The translations under genes were made by a program, and so were the position numbers. This document shows, one piece after another, positions 28,133-37,006 of a stretch of DNA of 64,000 nt (positions are counted from its first letter, which is position 1; every line of letters starts with the position of its first letter). The notes beneath the pieces were generated by a model. That model did not search any database. It was not told where the DNA came from and saw only the letters and a program-made list of their open reading frames with translations. This DNA is from Hyphomonadaceae bacterium TMED5 (GTDB lineage: Bacteria; Pseudomonadota; Alphaproteobacteria; Caulobacterales; Hyphomonadaceae): positions 23,786 through 87,785 of the forward strand of contig NHBK01000016.1 in the NCBI GenBank assembly GCA_002173095.1, read 5' to 3'.

Positions 28133-28479
28133 CAGATCACGCCTCCCCTGCGGGTTTTGACTGGGCGATTTACAGCTGCGTATGCGGACAAGGCATCATC
28201 GCGGCTGATTTCAGTTTCACTGGTCTGACCAATCAGATGCGCACTAAGTTCGGCCGAAATCCACGGGCGCGCTGTGTGAGCACTATTGCGATCAGCTGAA
28301 CGGCGGCCATGCGTGCGGCGCTCGTCTGTGCGGCGATCGCCCATGCGACGATTGCCATAGTGACGGCTCTGGCTGGAAGACGTCTGTTCCGTTTTCTGCT
28401 CACGGTTTTCCTGCTGCCAGCGTTGGCGGGCTGAGAAGTGTGCCAGACTGGCACCAGAAGCAGGAATAATACGTGTCAT
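28132..28479 (-). CDS. Basic hydrophilic protein of unknown function, 115 aa
   Basis: A soluble protein with a central Arg/Asp-rich low-complexity stretch (about residues 44-62, GDRRTDERRTHGRRSADR) and an ordered C-terminal third (RPWISAELSAHLIGQTSETE then SRDDALSAYAAV). The TGATG overlap with the 45-aa membrane protein argues it is really translated. The start ATG 28479 is preceded by a run of C rather than a clear ribosome site. Function unknown; it may be an adaptor for the small membrane partner. Confidence 0.6.
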   Translation of the reverse strand: MTRIIPASGASLAHFSARQRWQQENREQKTEQTSSSQSRHYGNRRMGDRRTDERRTHGRRSADRNSAHTARPWISAELSAHLIGQTSETEISRDDALSAYAAVNRPVKTRRGGVI

Positions 28480-28760
28480 GGGGGAAACTATTCAATTTCC
28501 TCGCCAAACAGGCCAAATGTGTTCTTTTCGCCACATTGGACACCTTACATTTATTTTACTTGTCTTTTTTCTTTTATGTGGCACATTAATCACATCAGCG
28601 ACTGATCGTGATTGCGTTGTCCCCCCGTAGATCAGTCGTTCGCCGGATTTCCCCTCCCGGCAGTGCGTTTGAAGCACCAATCACCCGGACTACCCCCAAG
28701 GTCCGGGTGAATTGATTCTGAGGCTTGTTTTCCAAATGGACTCGTGAACAGAGATAAGCC
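28480..28760. promoter_or_regulatory. Divergent interval with a 9-bp inverted repeat
   Basis: 281 bases between the 115-aa gene (leftward) and the exonuclease gene (rightward), no gene seen. CGACTGATC (28599-28607) and GATCAGTCG (28630-28638) form a perfect 9-bp inverted repeat with 22 bases between. It may be an operator or part of a small RNA. Confidence 0.5.
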
Positions 28761-29564
28761 ATGAGCGAATTGTCTGTTGTCACCTGGAATATCAATTCCG
28801 TCCGCCTGCGCGCCAACCGGGTCGCCGCATTCCTGAAAGAGCATGGACCAGATGTCCTTTGTCTTCAGGAAATCAAATGCCATGAGGCGCAATTCCCTGC
28901 GTCTGTTTTTCGCGAAGCTGGCTATGAGCACATGCATATCGCCGGTCAGAAAGGCCTGCACGGCGTTGCGACGGTTTCACGCCTGCCGCTTGAGCCACTC
29001 GACACGCCGGAATTTTGCAATCTTGGCCATGCCCGTATCGTGGCAAGCCGGATTGACGGATATGACATTCACAACATCTACCTGCCTGCGGGCGGTGATG
29101 AGCCAGACCCGGAAATCAACGAGAAATTCGCGCACAAGCTTGAATTCCTCGACCGCATGGAAAAGTTCTACGGCGCATTCGATAAGGCAACGCCGCTCAT
29201 CGTGGTTGGCGATCTCAACATTGCCCCGTTTGAGCACGATGTCTGGTCGCACAAGCAGCTTCTGAAAATTGTCAGCCACACACCCGTAGAGACCGAAGCC
29301 ATGGCCCGTATTGTGGAAGCTGGCGGATTTAACGATCTCGCGCGCCGCGAACATGCTGCAGAACAAAAGCTCTACACATGGTGGAGCTACCGCTCGAAAG
29401 ATTGGGCGGCATCAAACCGTGGCCGTCGCCTCGACCATATCTGGGCAAATCCAGCGGCCGAGCCGCATGCCAAACCTGGCACTTATCACATCTATCTGGA
29501 ACAGCGCGGCGGTGAGAAGCCCTCAGACCATGCGCCGGTTCAGATGACGTTTGGCCGCCTTTAA
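28761..29564 (+). CDS. xthA: Exodeoxyribonuclease III / AP endonuclease
   Basis: Base-excision repair enzyme of 267 aa. Metal and catalytic residues of the endonuclease/exonuclease/phosphatase fold are all present: SVVTWNINSVRLR, LCLQEIKC, NIYLPAGG, VVGDLNIAP, LDHIWA and SDHAPV at the C-terminus. Start ATG 28761 at a normal position for the family. It converges on the rhomboid gene with a 9-base gap. Confidence 0.96.
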   Translation: MSELSVVTWNINSVRLRANRVAAFLKEHGPDVLCLQEIKCHEAQFPASVFREAGYEHMHIAGQKGLHGVATVSRLPLEPLDTPEFCNLGHARIVASRIDGYDIHNIYLPAGGDEPDPEINEKFAHKLEFLDRMEKFYGAFDKATPLIVVGDLNIAPFEHDVWSHKQLLKIVSHTPVETEAMARIVEAGGFNDLARREHAAEQKLYTWWSYRSKDWAASNRGRRLDHIWANPAAEPHAKPGTYHIYLEQRGGEKPSDHAPVQMTFGRL

Positions 29565-29572
29565 TTTTGAGA

Positions 29573-30199
29573 TTAGCGGCGCCGTGAGAACAGCGCCGCA
29601 AACTTGCCAAACAAAATCCCCACAACATCGGGCCTGAGGATAATCGTCATAACCAGCCCGGCCAGCGCGCCGCCAAGGTGGGCCTCATGGCTGATCTGTG
29701 AGTGAGAACCACTCATCGCAAAGGCCGAATAGGCAATAAACAGGATCGTGAAAACGATTGCCGGAATTGGGATGATCCCAAAAATGAGGATCATCGAAAA
29801 CGGTGCAAACAGGCTCACGCCCACCAGAATGCCCGAAATCGCACCAGACGCACCCACGGCCGCATAATACGGATCGTCATAATTGGCATAAACGGCATAT
29901 AGACTACCCGCGATCAGAGCCACAAAATAGACAATCAGGAAACGCTCAACCCCGAGGAAGCGGCGACTTTCCAACGCCGGACCAAAGAAAAAGAGCGAGA
30001 ACATATTGAACAGCAGATGGGTCAGACTCCCATGCAGAAAGCCTGATGTCAGAAGGCGATAATATTCGCCTTCCCTGACCGCACCGACCTGGAGCAACAG
30101 CGCATTGAAAATCTCAGGGTTCGCAAATGCAATTATGGAGATGATCACATTGATTGCGATAAGTACGTAAGAGGCGGACAGATTAAAGTTAGATCTCAT
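29573..30199 (-). CDS. Rhomboid family intramembrane serine protease
   Basis: About six membrane helices in 208 aa. Catalytic Ser is in GASGAISG (about 119-126) and the His in SHEAHLGGALAG (about 172-183); the HGSLTHLLFNM segment holds the oxyanion-side His and Asn. Rhomboids cleave membrane-spanning substrates. ATG 30199 (MRSNFNLSA) is preferred over the longer frame. The response regulator upstream on the same strand is 13 bases away, so they may share a transcript. Confidence 0.92.
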   Translation of the reverse strand: MRSNFNLSASYVLIAINVIISIIAFANPEIFNALLLQVGAVREGEYYRLLTSGFLHGSLTHLLFNMFSLFFFGPALESRRFLGVERFLIVYFVALIAGSLYAVYANYDDPYYAAVGASGAISGILVGVSLFAPFSMILIFGIIPIPAIVFTILFIAYSAFAMSGSHSQISHEAHLGGALAGLVMTIILRPDVVGILFGKFAALFSRRR

Positions 30200-30212
30200 A
30201 TCCGCCTGTCTA

Positions 30213-30899
30213 CTATGCCTGAAGGCGATAGCCACCTGTCTCTGTCAGCAAAAGTTTGGAATTGGCCGGATCAGGTTCAATTTTCTGGCGCAGGCGATAG
30301 ACGTGCGTTTCCAGAGTGTGCGTCGTGACGTTGGAATTATAGCCCCAGACTTCGCTGAGCAGCTCCTCGCGCGCAACCGGCTTGCCGCTGGAGCGATAGA
30401 GATATTTCAGGATGTTGGTTTCTTTTTCCGTGAGGCGAATTTTACGGCCCTCAGTATCCGTCAAAAGCTTGGTGCTCGGGCGGAACTCATACGGACCGAC
30501 CTGGAAGATCGCATCTTCGCTTTGCTCAAAGCTGCGCAGATGAGACCGTACGCGCGCCAGCAGAACTGAAAACTTGAACGGCTTGTTGATGTAATCATTT
30601 GCACCGGAATCAAGGCCCAGAATGGTATCAGCGTCTGTGGTCTGTCCCGTCAGCATCAGAACTGGTGCACGCACACCGTCGCGGCGCATAATCTTACAGG
30701 CATCACGGCCATCCATATCCGGCAGATCAACATCCAGAAGGATCAGATCCACACGACCGGATTTGGCGATATTCATACCCTCATAAGCGGTATCGGCCTC
30801 AAGGATAGAGAAAGAGTCGTACAGCTCGAACTGCTCTTTCAGTGCTTCGCGCAGATCCTGATCATCATCGACCAGGAGAAGTGTTTTATTTGCTGACAT
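30213..30899 (-). CDS. OmpR-family response regulator
   Basis: 228 aa: receiver domain (about 1-120) with acidic pocket LLVDDDQDL, phospho-acceptor Asp in LILLDVDLPDMDG and Lys in INKPFK; then a winged-helix DNA-binding domain (about 130-228) with EKETNILKYLYR and TLETHVYRLRQKI. ATG 30899 follows GCGGAGC. No histidine kinase lies next to it. The domain layout resembles the CenR/OmpR-type regulators of Caulobacterales, but identity cannot be assigned. Confidence 0.93.
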   Translation of the reverse strand: MSANKTLLLVDDDQDLREALKEQFELYDSFSILEADTAYEGMNIAKSGRVDLILLDVDLPDMDGRDACKIMRRDGVRAPVLMLTGQTTDADTILGLDSGANDYINKPFKFSVLLARVRSHLRSFEQSEDAIFQVGPYEFRPSTKLLTDTEGRKIRLTEKETNILKYLYRSSGKPVAREELLSEVWGYNSNVTTHTLETHVYRLRQKIEPDPANSKLLLTETGGYRLQA

Positions 30900-31018
30900 T
30901 GTCAGGCTCCGCAAATTGTCTGGCAGACCTTAAGATAGGTTAGTCAAATCACAATTACAGATTATTATCGAAAAACAGAAATGACGATGACTACACATTC
31001 GCGTGTGGTTAAGCGTGA

Positions 31019-31255
31019 TCACGCGTCGGCGTTGTCATCATCGATTTCGTCGTCGAATTCGTCTTCATCGAACTCATCATCAAGATCATCCAGATCAGCG
31101 ACATATTCGCCAGACACGGCGTTCACGCAGTCCGAAAAAAGGTCCAGCAGAAGGTCTTTTCCGAGGTCAGAGGGCTTCACCTCATTGGCCTCAAGGATTG
31201 TCTCCATCAACTTCCATGCGGTGTAGGAGGGCGACCAGTCTTTGGATTCTGACAT
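31019..31255 (-). CDS. Small acidic-tailed protein of unknown function, 78 aa
   Basis: The N-terminal half is helical (SPSYTAWKLMETILEANE... KDLLLDLFSDCV); the last 25 residues are almost entirely Asp and Glu (DLDDLDDEFDEDEFDDEIDD). ATG 31255 follows a strong GAGGAGAC. It lies downstream of leuC, separated by a 12-bp hairpin (31289-31322). A highly acidic tail suggests binding to a basic partner or metal. I do not recognise a family. Confidence 0.65.
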   Translation of the reverse strand: MSESKDWSPSYTAWKLMETILEANEVKPSDLGKDLLLDLFSDCVNAVSGEYVADLDDLDDEFDEDEFDDEIDDDNADA

Positions 31256-31288
31256 TGAATGTCTCCTCATTGCTGAAATCAGCATGTA

Positions 31289-31322
31289 CCCGTTCGCCCG
31301 CCGATAAAAGGCGGGAAACGGG
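31289..31322. terminator. Hairpin after leuC, possible attenuator
   Basis: Stem CCCGTT/AACGGG and CCCGCC/GGCGGG joined by a small internal loop, with apical loop gataaaa. It lies 12 bases past the leuC stop. No T-run follows on the minus strand, so termination may be partial and allow read-through into the small acidic protein gene. Confidence 0.5.
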
Positions 31323-31333
31323 ACTGAGTGAGA

Positions 31334-32734
31334 TTATTCGCCGCCGAGCGTTCCGCTGAGCGCCGCACGCGCCGCAATTCGCGGGCTGACCAGATGTGTA
31401 CGACCATTGCGGCCCTGACGGCCCTCGAAATTACGGTTGGATGTAGAGGCGCAGCGCTCACCCGGCTGCAGCGTGTCAGGGTTCATGCCGAGACACATGG
31501 AACACCCAGGCTCACGCCATTCAAAACCGGCATCACGGAACAGGTCATCCAGACCTTCAGCTTCAGCAGCCGCACGCACCAGGCCAGAGCCCGGAACAAC
31601 CATGGCACGGACGCCATCGGCCACTTTACGGCCCTGAATTTCGTTCGCTGCTGCACGCAGGTCTGCAAGACGGGAATTGGTGCACGACCCGATAAATACG
31701 CGATCGATCTTGAGGCCAGAAATCGGCTCGCCCGGCGTCAGACCCATATATTGAACCGCGCGTGTCGCAGCTTCTTTCTTGATTGGATCGTCGAAATCAT
31801 CCGGAGACGGAACATTAGCCGCGAGCGGCAAGGCCTGCTCCGGGCTGGTGCCCCATGTTACGGTCGGCGGAATGTCTTCTGCGCGGATGTCGATGATTTC
31901 ATCCCATTGCGCATCATCGTCTGAATACAACGTCTTCCAATGCGCGAGCGCCATTTCCCATGCGCCCGCTTTTGGCGCGGCAGGACGACCCTTCATATAG
32001 TCAAAAGTGGTTTCATCCGGTGCGATCAGTCCCGCACGCGCGCCGCCCTCGATAGAGAGGTTACAAAGCGTCATCCGGCCTTCCATATCGAGGCCGCGAA
32101 TAGCATCGCCCATATATTCGATAACGAAGCCCGTACCGCCTGCTGTACCGATCATGCCGATCAGATGCAGCGCAATATCTTTTGCCGTTACGCCGTCCTG
32201 AAGCTCGCCATTCACACGAACAGCCATATTCTTCATCTTGCGCGCACGCAGGGTCTGGGTTGCCAGAACATGCTCAACCTCAGACGTACCAATACCGTGC
32301 GCCAGCGCACCAAACGCGCCATGCGTAGAGGTATGACTATCGCCGCAAACGATGGTGAGGCCCGGCTGTGTACGACCCTGCTCCGGACCGACCACATGCA
32401 CGATGCCATTGCGGATATCGCCCATTGGGAAGAACTCAATGCCATACTCTTTGACATTGCGGGACAAGGTCGCGAGCTGGTTCTTCGCATCCGGGTCTGT
32501 CACGCCATCAATGCCCGCAGCCTGATTTTCAGTCGGGGTATTGTGGTCTGCTACAGCCAAAGTGAGATCCGGACGACGCACCGGGCGGTTGTTCGCGCGA
32601 AGACCCGCAAAGGCCTGAGGTGTGGTCACTTCGTGGATAAGGTGAAGGTCGATAAAAAGTAGAGCTTCACCTTCCGGGGTTTCATCAACGAGGTGTGCAT
32701 CCCAGATTTTGTCGTAAAGCGTTTTACCGGCCAT
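31334..32734 (-). CDS. leuC: 3-isopropylmalate dehydratase large subunit
   Basis: Isomerises 2- to 3-isopropylmalate in leucine synthesis, with LeuD as partner. 466 aa, full length. The three cysteines of the 4Fe-4S cluster are seen: [10 protein letters not shown] (Cys 351) and GCSMCLGMN (Cys 411 and 414). The N-terminus [14 protein letters not shown] is typical. leuD and leuB are not in the window; a small acidic protein follows instead. Confidence 0.97.
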   Translation of the reverse strand: MAGKTLYDKIWDAHLVDETPEGEALLFIDLHLIHEVTTPQAFAGLRANNRPVRRPDLTLAVADHNTPTENQAAGIDGVTDPDAKNQLATLSRNVKEYGIEFFPMGDIRNGIVHVVGPEQGRTQPGLTIVCGDSHTSTHGAFGALAHGIGTSEVEHVLATQTLRARKMKNMAVRVNGELQDGVTAKDIALHLIGMIGTAGGTGFVIEYMGDAIRGLDMEGRMTLCNLSIEGGARAGLIAPDETTFDYMKGRPAAPKAGAWEMALAHWKTLYSDDDAQWDEIIDIRAEDIPPTVTWGTSPEQALPLAANVPSPDDFDDPIKKEAATRAVQYMGLTPGEPISGLKIDRVFIGSCTNSRLADLRAAANEIQGRKVADGVRAMVVPGSGLVRAAAEAEGLDDLFRDAGFEWREPGCSMCLGMNPDTLQPGERCASTSNRNFEGRQGRNGRTHLVSPRIAARAALSGTLGGE

Positions 32735-32940
32735 TTTCTCTTCACTCTTCTTCAGGCTGATATAGGTGGCGCTCTTCTTTCAAGCCAGAGCCATTTTGTC
32801 CAGTAGGCACCACTTAGTACTCGATGTGCGAATTGTACCCGGCAAGCACTTCACTGCGCTTGCATTCCCACGGCGGTCCACTCAAAAAGAGCTTAGTCAG
32901 CACCGGCATCTGAGTGTTTTATGAATGGGGCGAGACGGAA

Positions 32941-33786
32941 ATGGCACTTACGCAAGCAAAACTCGATGAGTGGACAAGCTGGGTCTGGACTAATCTGCAC
33001 AGAGGTGTGCCGCCCGCCACACTCGCCGCAGAAATGCGCAATAAGCATATTCCAGAAGACGCAATCGAAACCGTTATGGGGCCTGCCTATAATGCAGAGA
33101 CGGCCCCCATTGATCATGACGCCATTTCAAAATGCGCCATCACAGAAAAAGCCGGAAAAACGCCGGGCCTCAAACGGCTGGTGAACCGGAAAGCTCAGGT
33201 CTTCACATGGGAGAATTTTCTATCCCCTGAAGAGTGCCAGAAGATCATCTCCATTATCGACCAGCATTTGCGCCCATCGGAAGTGACCGACAATCGCGGC
33301 GACCGGTATGTACGCACCTCATCGACATGTGATCTGGGCGATATTGGCCACCCGTTTGTGTTTGAAATTGACCGCAAGATTGCCGGAGGCCTCGGCATTC
33401 ACTGGAGCTATTCAGAACCCAATCAGGGACAGAAATATGAAATTGGTCAGGAGTTCAAACAGCACACCGACTATTTCGAGCCGAAAACTGCTGAGTTCCT
33501 GCCCAACACGGGCGAGCGTGGTCAACGCACCTGGACATTCATGATCTATCTGAATTCCACGCCCGAAGGCGGGGCGACCCGGTTCCCAAGGCTGGAGAAA
33601 CTCTTCCGCCCGAAACAGGGCATGGCGGTGATCTGGAACAGTCTGAACCCGGATGGCAGCGTGAACCCATTCACCCTTCACCATGGTATGAAGCCAAGGC
33701 GCGGCGACAAATACATCATCACCAAATGGTTCAGGGAAAAAGGCTGGGGCCCGATGTTTGAAAACCCGGGCTATAGCAAGATTTAA
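32941..33786 (+). CDS. 2-oxoglutarate/Fe(II) oxygenase, prolyl 4-hydroxylase alpha-like
   Basis: A 281-aa protein. The C-terminal P4Hc jelly-roll domain (about 85-275) carries the iron triad HTDYF (His-x-Asp) and the distal His in LHHGM, with KYIITKWFRE giving the 2-oxoglutarate-binding basic residue. The N-terminal 80 residues are helical and may bind substrate or partners. ATG 32941 follows GAGACGGAA; the frame opens earlier at 32914. Bacterial members hydroxylate Pro or Arg in targets such as EF-Tu; the target here is unknown. Its stop overlaps the converging purK by 4 bases. Confidence 0.9.
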   Translation: MALTQAKLDEWTSWVWTNLHRGVPPATLAAEMRNKHIPEDAIETVMGPAYNAETAPIDHDAISKCAITEKAGKTPGLKRLVNRKAQVFTWENFLSPEECQKIISIIDQHLRPSEVTDNRGDRYVRTSSTCDLGDIGHPFVFEIDRKIAGGLGIHWSYSEPNQGQKYEIGQEFKQHTDYFEPKTAEFLPNTGERGQRTWTFMIYLNSTPEGGATRFPRLEKLFRPKQGMAVIWNSLNPDGSVNPFTLHHGMKPRRGDKYIITKWFREKGWGPMFENPGYSKI

Positions 33787-34847
33787 AGCTTACGGACGAT
33801 GTGACCCATTTTACGGCCCGGGCGCATATCGCGCTTACCGTAAAGGGTGATCATGTCTTCAGGCCCTGCGTCCCCAAAGGCTTTGAGCACATCATCACCG
33901 AGCAGGTTTTCCATCTCTGCATCCATAACACGGCTGACATCGCCCAACGGCCAACCCGCAATTGCCCGGATATGCTGCTCAAACTGTCCGGTGAGACAGG
34001 CTTCTGGGGTCCAATGGCCGGAATTATGCACGCGTGGCGCCATCTCATTCAGGAGAAGCGTACCGTCCTCAAGAACGAAGAATTCACACGCCATAACGCC
34101 AACATGGCCAAGCGCACCTGCAAGGCTCTCGGCCGCTGCAATCGCAGCGGTCTGGACGCTATCAGGGAATTTGGACGGCACACGCGAGGTATGAAGAATA
34201 CCGTGTTTATGGGTGTTATCTGCCGGATCAAAACACGTCATCATGCCATCCGCCCGGCGCGCAATCACGACCGACACCTCCCCCGCAAACGGCACCATGG
34301 CTTCAAGAATACATGGCGCGCCATCAAGACCGTCATAAGCGCTGACCGCATCATCACCAGTTTGAAGACGGCGCTGGCCATGGCCATCATATCCGTCCCG
34401 GCGGGTCTTCAGAATGCCTTTGCCTTTCAGCTCTGACAAAGCCGTCTCAAGGTCAGAGACGCGATCGACCATCCAGTAATCAGCTGTCGCCACACCGTTT
34501 TCACGCGCAAATGACTTTTCCAGATGCCGGTCCTGACAGATTTGCAGAGATTTCTGTCCCGGATAGACGGTCGCGCCCATATCCTCCAAAATCTGAAGCG
34601 CCTCGACGGGCACATTTTCAAATTCCAGCGTGATCAAGTCACAGCGCACGCTAAGTTCTGCCAGCGCGTCGCGGTCTGTGTATTCAGCAACAATCGTATG
34701 AGCAGCCACGCGAGAGGCCGGACTGTCATCATTTGGACCAAGAACAACAACATCAAAGCCCAGACGTTCAGCGGCGCTCGCGAGCATGCGGCCGAGCTGG
34801 CCATCACCCAGAATGCCGATCACAGATCCAACTGGCAGCGGTTTCAT
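33783..34847 (-). CDS. purK: 5-(carboxyamino)imidazole ribonucleotide synthase
   Basis: ATP-grasp enzyme of purine synthesis that carboxylates AIR with bicarbonate. 354 aa; N-terminal [12 protein letters not shown] loop (about 10-21), ATP-grasp core with [16 protein letters not shown] and the metal-binding [16 protein letters not shown]. Its start overlaps the purE stop by 4 bases (ATGA), so the two are coupled. Confidence 0.97.
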   Translation of the reverse strand: MKPLPVGSVIGILGDGQLGRMLASAAERLGFDVVVLGPNDDSPASRVAAHTIVAEYTDRDALAELSVRCDLITLEFENVPVEALQILEDMGATVYPGQKSLQICQDRHLEKSFARENGVATADYWMVDRVSDLETALSELKGKGILKTRRDGYDGHGQRRLQTGDDAVSAYDGLDGAPCILEAMVPFAGEVSVVIARRADGMMTCFDPADNTHKHGILHTSRVPSKFPDSVQTAAIAAAESLAGALGHVGVMACEFFVLEDGTLLLNEMAPRVHNSGHWTPEACLTGQFEQHIRAIAGWPLGDVSRVMDAEMENLLGDDVLKAFGDAGPEDMITLYGKRDMRPGRKMGHIVRKL

Positions 34848-35335
34848 TGGTCGACAGGAACTTCCATAACAGCATCAGATTGCGATGCGCGATAAGCCTT
34901 GAGGCGCGCGCGAATACCATCATCATGCAATGACAGCACAGATGCAGCCAGCAGCGCGGCATTGATCGCGCCAGCTTCACCAATGGCGAGCGTGCCGACC
35001 GGTACGCCTTTTGGCATCTGAACAATTGAAAGAAGACTATCCATACCCTTCAGCGCGCGACTTTCCATCGGCACGCCAAAGACAGGTAGATGCGTCAGCG
35101 CAGCAACCATACCCGGCAGGTGCGCAGCGCCGCCCGCGCCAGCAATAATCACCTCAATACCGCGCGCCTCAGCACCCTTTGCATAGGCATACATACGGTC
35201 TGGCGTACGGTGCGCAGACACGATGCGGCTTTCATGCGGAACTTCGAGCAAATCGAGGGTTTTGTGTGCGGAAGACAGGACTGGCCAGTCGGACTGACTG
35301 CCCATGATAATCCCAACTTTGGGCGAGGTGGTCAT
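34844..35335 (-). CDS. purE: 5-(carboxyamino)imidazole ribonucleotide mutase
   Basis: Converts N5-CAIR to CAIR, next step after PurK. 163 aa with [21 protein letters not shown] (catalytic His) and [14 protein letters not shown]. First gene of the purEK pair. The family resemblance is complete and no unusual features are seen. Confidence 0.97.
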   Translation of the reverse strand: MTTSPKVGIIMGSQSDWPVLSSAHKTLDLLEVPHESRIVSAHRTPDRMYAYAKGAEARGIEVIIAGAGGAAHLPGMVAALTHLPVFGVPMESRALKGMDSLLSIVQMPKGVPVGTLAIGEAGAINAALLAASVLSLHDDGIRARLKAYRASQSDAVMEVPVDQ

Positions 35336-35501
35336 AGCGGTTTAGGCTCCGGCAAAGGGACAACTTATTGATTTCGCCTACTCTGACAAGGCCCTAAGGG
35401 AACTACCGGATTTTATTAAGAAATTTAATCAAAATCCGGGTATCGTTAACGACCTGCTAAATTATCTCGTTCAATCTCGATGAAGATTTGAGGAATGCGT
35501 A

Positions 35502-36239
35502 ATGTCTGAACCGACTACCGGGCAGGACAATCAAACTGGCGGCAAAGTACTTAAACTTCGCCCGTCCGCAGGCGACACGTCACCTGTGATCAGCGCCGCT
35601 GCGAGTGCGCTGAAGCGCTTTCTTGCAGCCTCTGGCTGGACCGCTGATGACCTCACCCCTAATCAGCTGAACCTTTTGCGCGCCCTCATGATTGAGCGCC
35701 AGCATCTGGTGAAGAGCGTTGAAACGCTCAAAACGTCTCTCGACCAGGCCAAAAGCATTGCTGACCGTGACCCGCTGCTTCCGGTTTACAATCGTCGCGC
35801 TTTCACACGTGAGCTGGCAAAACAGATTTCCATCTGCGAGCGCTACAACCACTCACTCTGCCTGCTGTTTCTTGATCTCGACCATTTCAAACGCCTGAAT
35901 GATACGCTTGGCCATTCGGTCGGTGACGATGCTTTGAAGGCGTTTATCGGCATTATTCAGAAGCATACCCGCCAATCCGACGTAATTGGTCGCCTGGGAG
36001 GTGATGAATTCGCAGTCCTGTTGCTGAATGCGGACCAGGAAGATGGCGAGTTCAAAGCCGTTCAGTTCGCCGCTGACCTGCGGGAGATTGAATTCGGCAA
36101 CGCGGTCAATCCACTGTATCTGGATGTGTCTGCGGGCGTGGTGATGTGGGAGAAAGAAGAATCTCCTGAACACCTGATCGAACGCGCCGATGAGGCGATG
36201 TATCTGAACAAGCGACGCAAGAATAAAGCGCGCGCCTGA
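35502..36239 (+). CDS. GGDEF-domain diguanylate cyclase
   Basis: A soluble 245-aa protein. A helical N-terminal part (about 1-85) is followed by a GGDEF domain with the intact active site RLGGDEFAVLL (about 165-175) and substrate elements LLFLDLDHFKRLNDTLGH. It should make cyclic di-GMP. No separate sensor domain is recognisable; the first 85 residues may sense or dimerise. The TEFRE-type I-site (RxxD) is seen only as RQSD a few residues before the active site (HTRQSDVIGRLGG). Confidence 0.93.
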   Translation: MSEPTTGQDNQTGGKVLKLRPSAGDTSPVISAAASALKRFLAASGWTADDLTPNQLNLLRALMIERQHLVKSVETLKTSLDQAKSIADRDPLLPVYNRRAFTRELAKQISICERYNHSLCLLFLDLDHFKRLNDTLGHSVGDDALKAFIGIIQKHTRQSDVIGRLGGDEFAVLLLNADQEDGEFKAVQFAADLREIEFGNAVNPLYLDVSAGVVMWEKEESPEHLIERADEAMYLNKRRKNKARA

Positions 36240-36440
36240 GCTCACCTGCCCTAGCGGCAACTAAACGCATTCAAATCTGATCAGAAACAGGACGGCTTGC
36301 ACGGATTATCATCAGCCGGGCCCTGATTGCATGCTGGTTTTCGGGAATTTCTCAGTTTTAGCAGAATTGCAGGCTATCTTGAGTTGATAGACAGCGTAAT
36401 CATGTTTAATAGCGAGCATCAATAGTATAGTAGCCTATAC
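36240..36440. other. Gene-free stretch before the ncRNA
   Basis: Between the cyclase stop and the candidate ncRNA. It holds CTATC-ttgagtt-GATAG (36373-36389) and, near the end, the promoter-like and operator-like sequences listed separately. No gene or terminator seen. Confidence 0.4.
36403..36440 (+). promoter_or_regulatory. Candidate ncRNA promoter overlapping a TetR-type palindrome
   Basis: TGTTTA (36403-36408), 17 bases, TATAGT (36426-36431) form a fair -35/-10 pair, placing the start near 36440. The -10 is also the left half of TATAGT-AG-CCTATA (36426-36439), similar to the operator at 39111-39124. Confidence 0.4.
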
Positions 36441-36732
36441 GGATAGAGGGGTGCCCGTAGCTTTAGAGCTTTGCGGCATTGGGAGGGGAGACCGCGCGCA
36501 CACTGTTCTGTGCGCGGTCCGCCACCCGACCTCAGACAAATTCAGATGCCGACGAACATGTCGTTGGCACCTTACCGAACGTTTCTGCGTTGACGGCAAT
36601 GCAGTTTCGTATGGGTCGCTGGTTCGCCAGTGGCTCATAGTCAGTCTCTTCCTTTCCTGTGCAAGGTTGGAGAGTCTGTCTTTTCTTTCCCAGAAGACCT
36701 AAGGGCGGTCGGGCAACCGGCCGCCCCTTTTT
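36441..36732 (+). ncRNA. Candidate structured non-coding RNA, about 290 nt
   Basis: No ORF here looks like a real gene, yet the stretch is full of stable stem-loops and ends in a strong terminator. Stems seen: GACC..GCGCACA-ctgttc-TGTGCGC-GGTC (about 36491-36520); TGCCGACGA-acatg-TCGTTGGCA (36547-36569); CTGCGTT-gacggc-AATGCAG inside CGAA/TTCG (about 36577-36610); and ATGGGTCGCTGG-ttcg-CCAGTGGCTCAT, 12 pairs with a UUCG loop (about 36611-36638). Several pairs are G-U, as in RNA. It does not show tmRNA, RNase P, SRP or tRNA signatures that I know; I could not recognise the 6S pattern either. A regulatory sRNA is the working guess. Confidence 0.55.
36703..36732 (+). terminator. Strong rho-independent terminator
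   Basis: GGGCGGTCGG-gcaa-CCGGCCGCCC, a 10-bp stem with one G-U pair and a GNRA loop, followed by CTTTTT. The nearest plus-strand gene ends 460 bases upstream, so it most likely ends an RNA-only transcript. Confidence 0.85.
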
Positions 36733-37006
36733 CCGGCGAAACCTGAAATATCCGCATGCGAACCGACCAAATCAGTCCGCAGATCGAGCATTCTTAAAAA
36801 TTCAGGTTAGCGGTATCATCGCGAATAAGTTTAAGGGAGCCCGAGCATAAAGCCCTTAAACTCAACCAAAACCCACTAATCGAGCACAAAGATTCCAGTT
36901 CGGAATTGCTTGTGATCAAATGTTTGCATAAGCCTTATTGGGAATATGCATATGTGGTTGACGCCATTTAGAGTCGTCAACCAAACGACATAGACGGACG
37001 ATTGTC
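36733..37006. promoter_or_regulatory. Leader region of the TetR gene with three inverted repeats
   Basis: AACCTGAA (36740-36747) repeats inverted as TTCAGGTT (36801-36808). AGTTTAAGGG (36828-36837) and CCCTTAAACT (36853-36862) form a perfect 10-bp hairpin. GGTTGACG (36956-36963) and CGTCAACC (36975-36982) form a perfect 8-bp repeat close to the TetR start at 37007 and could be an autoregulatory operator. No gene is seen. Confidence 0.5.

Noticed and set aside
36435..36638. Minus-strand 67-codon frame across the ncRNA region
   Set aside because: Translation shows no family resemblance, composition is odd, and it runs through perfect RNA hairpins.
36441..36732. Identification of the ncRNA as 6S RNA or tmRNA
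   Set aside because: Neither the rod-like 6S structure nor a tmRNA tag and acceptor end could be seen; left unnamed.
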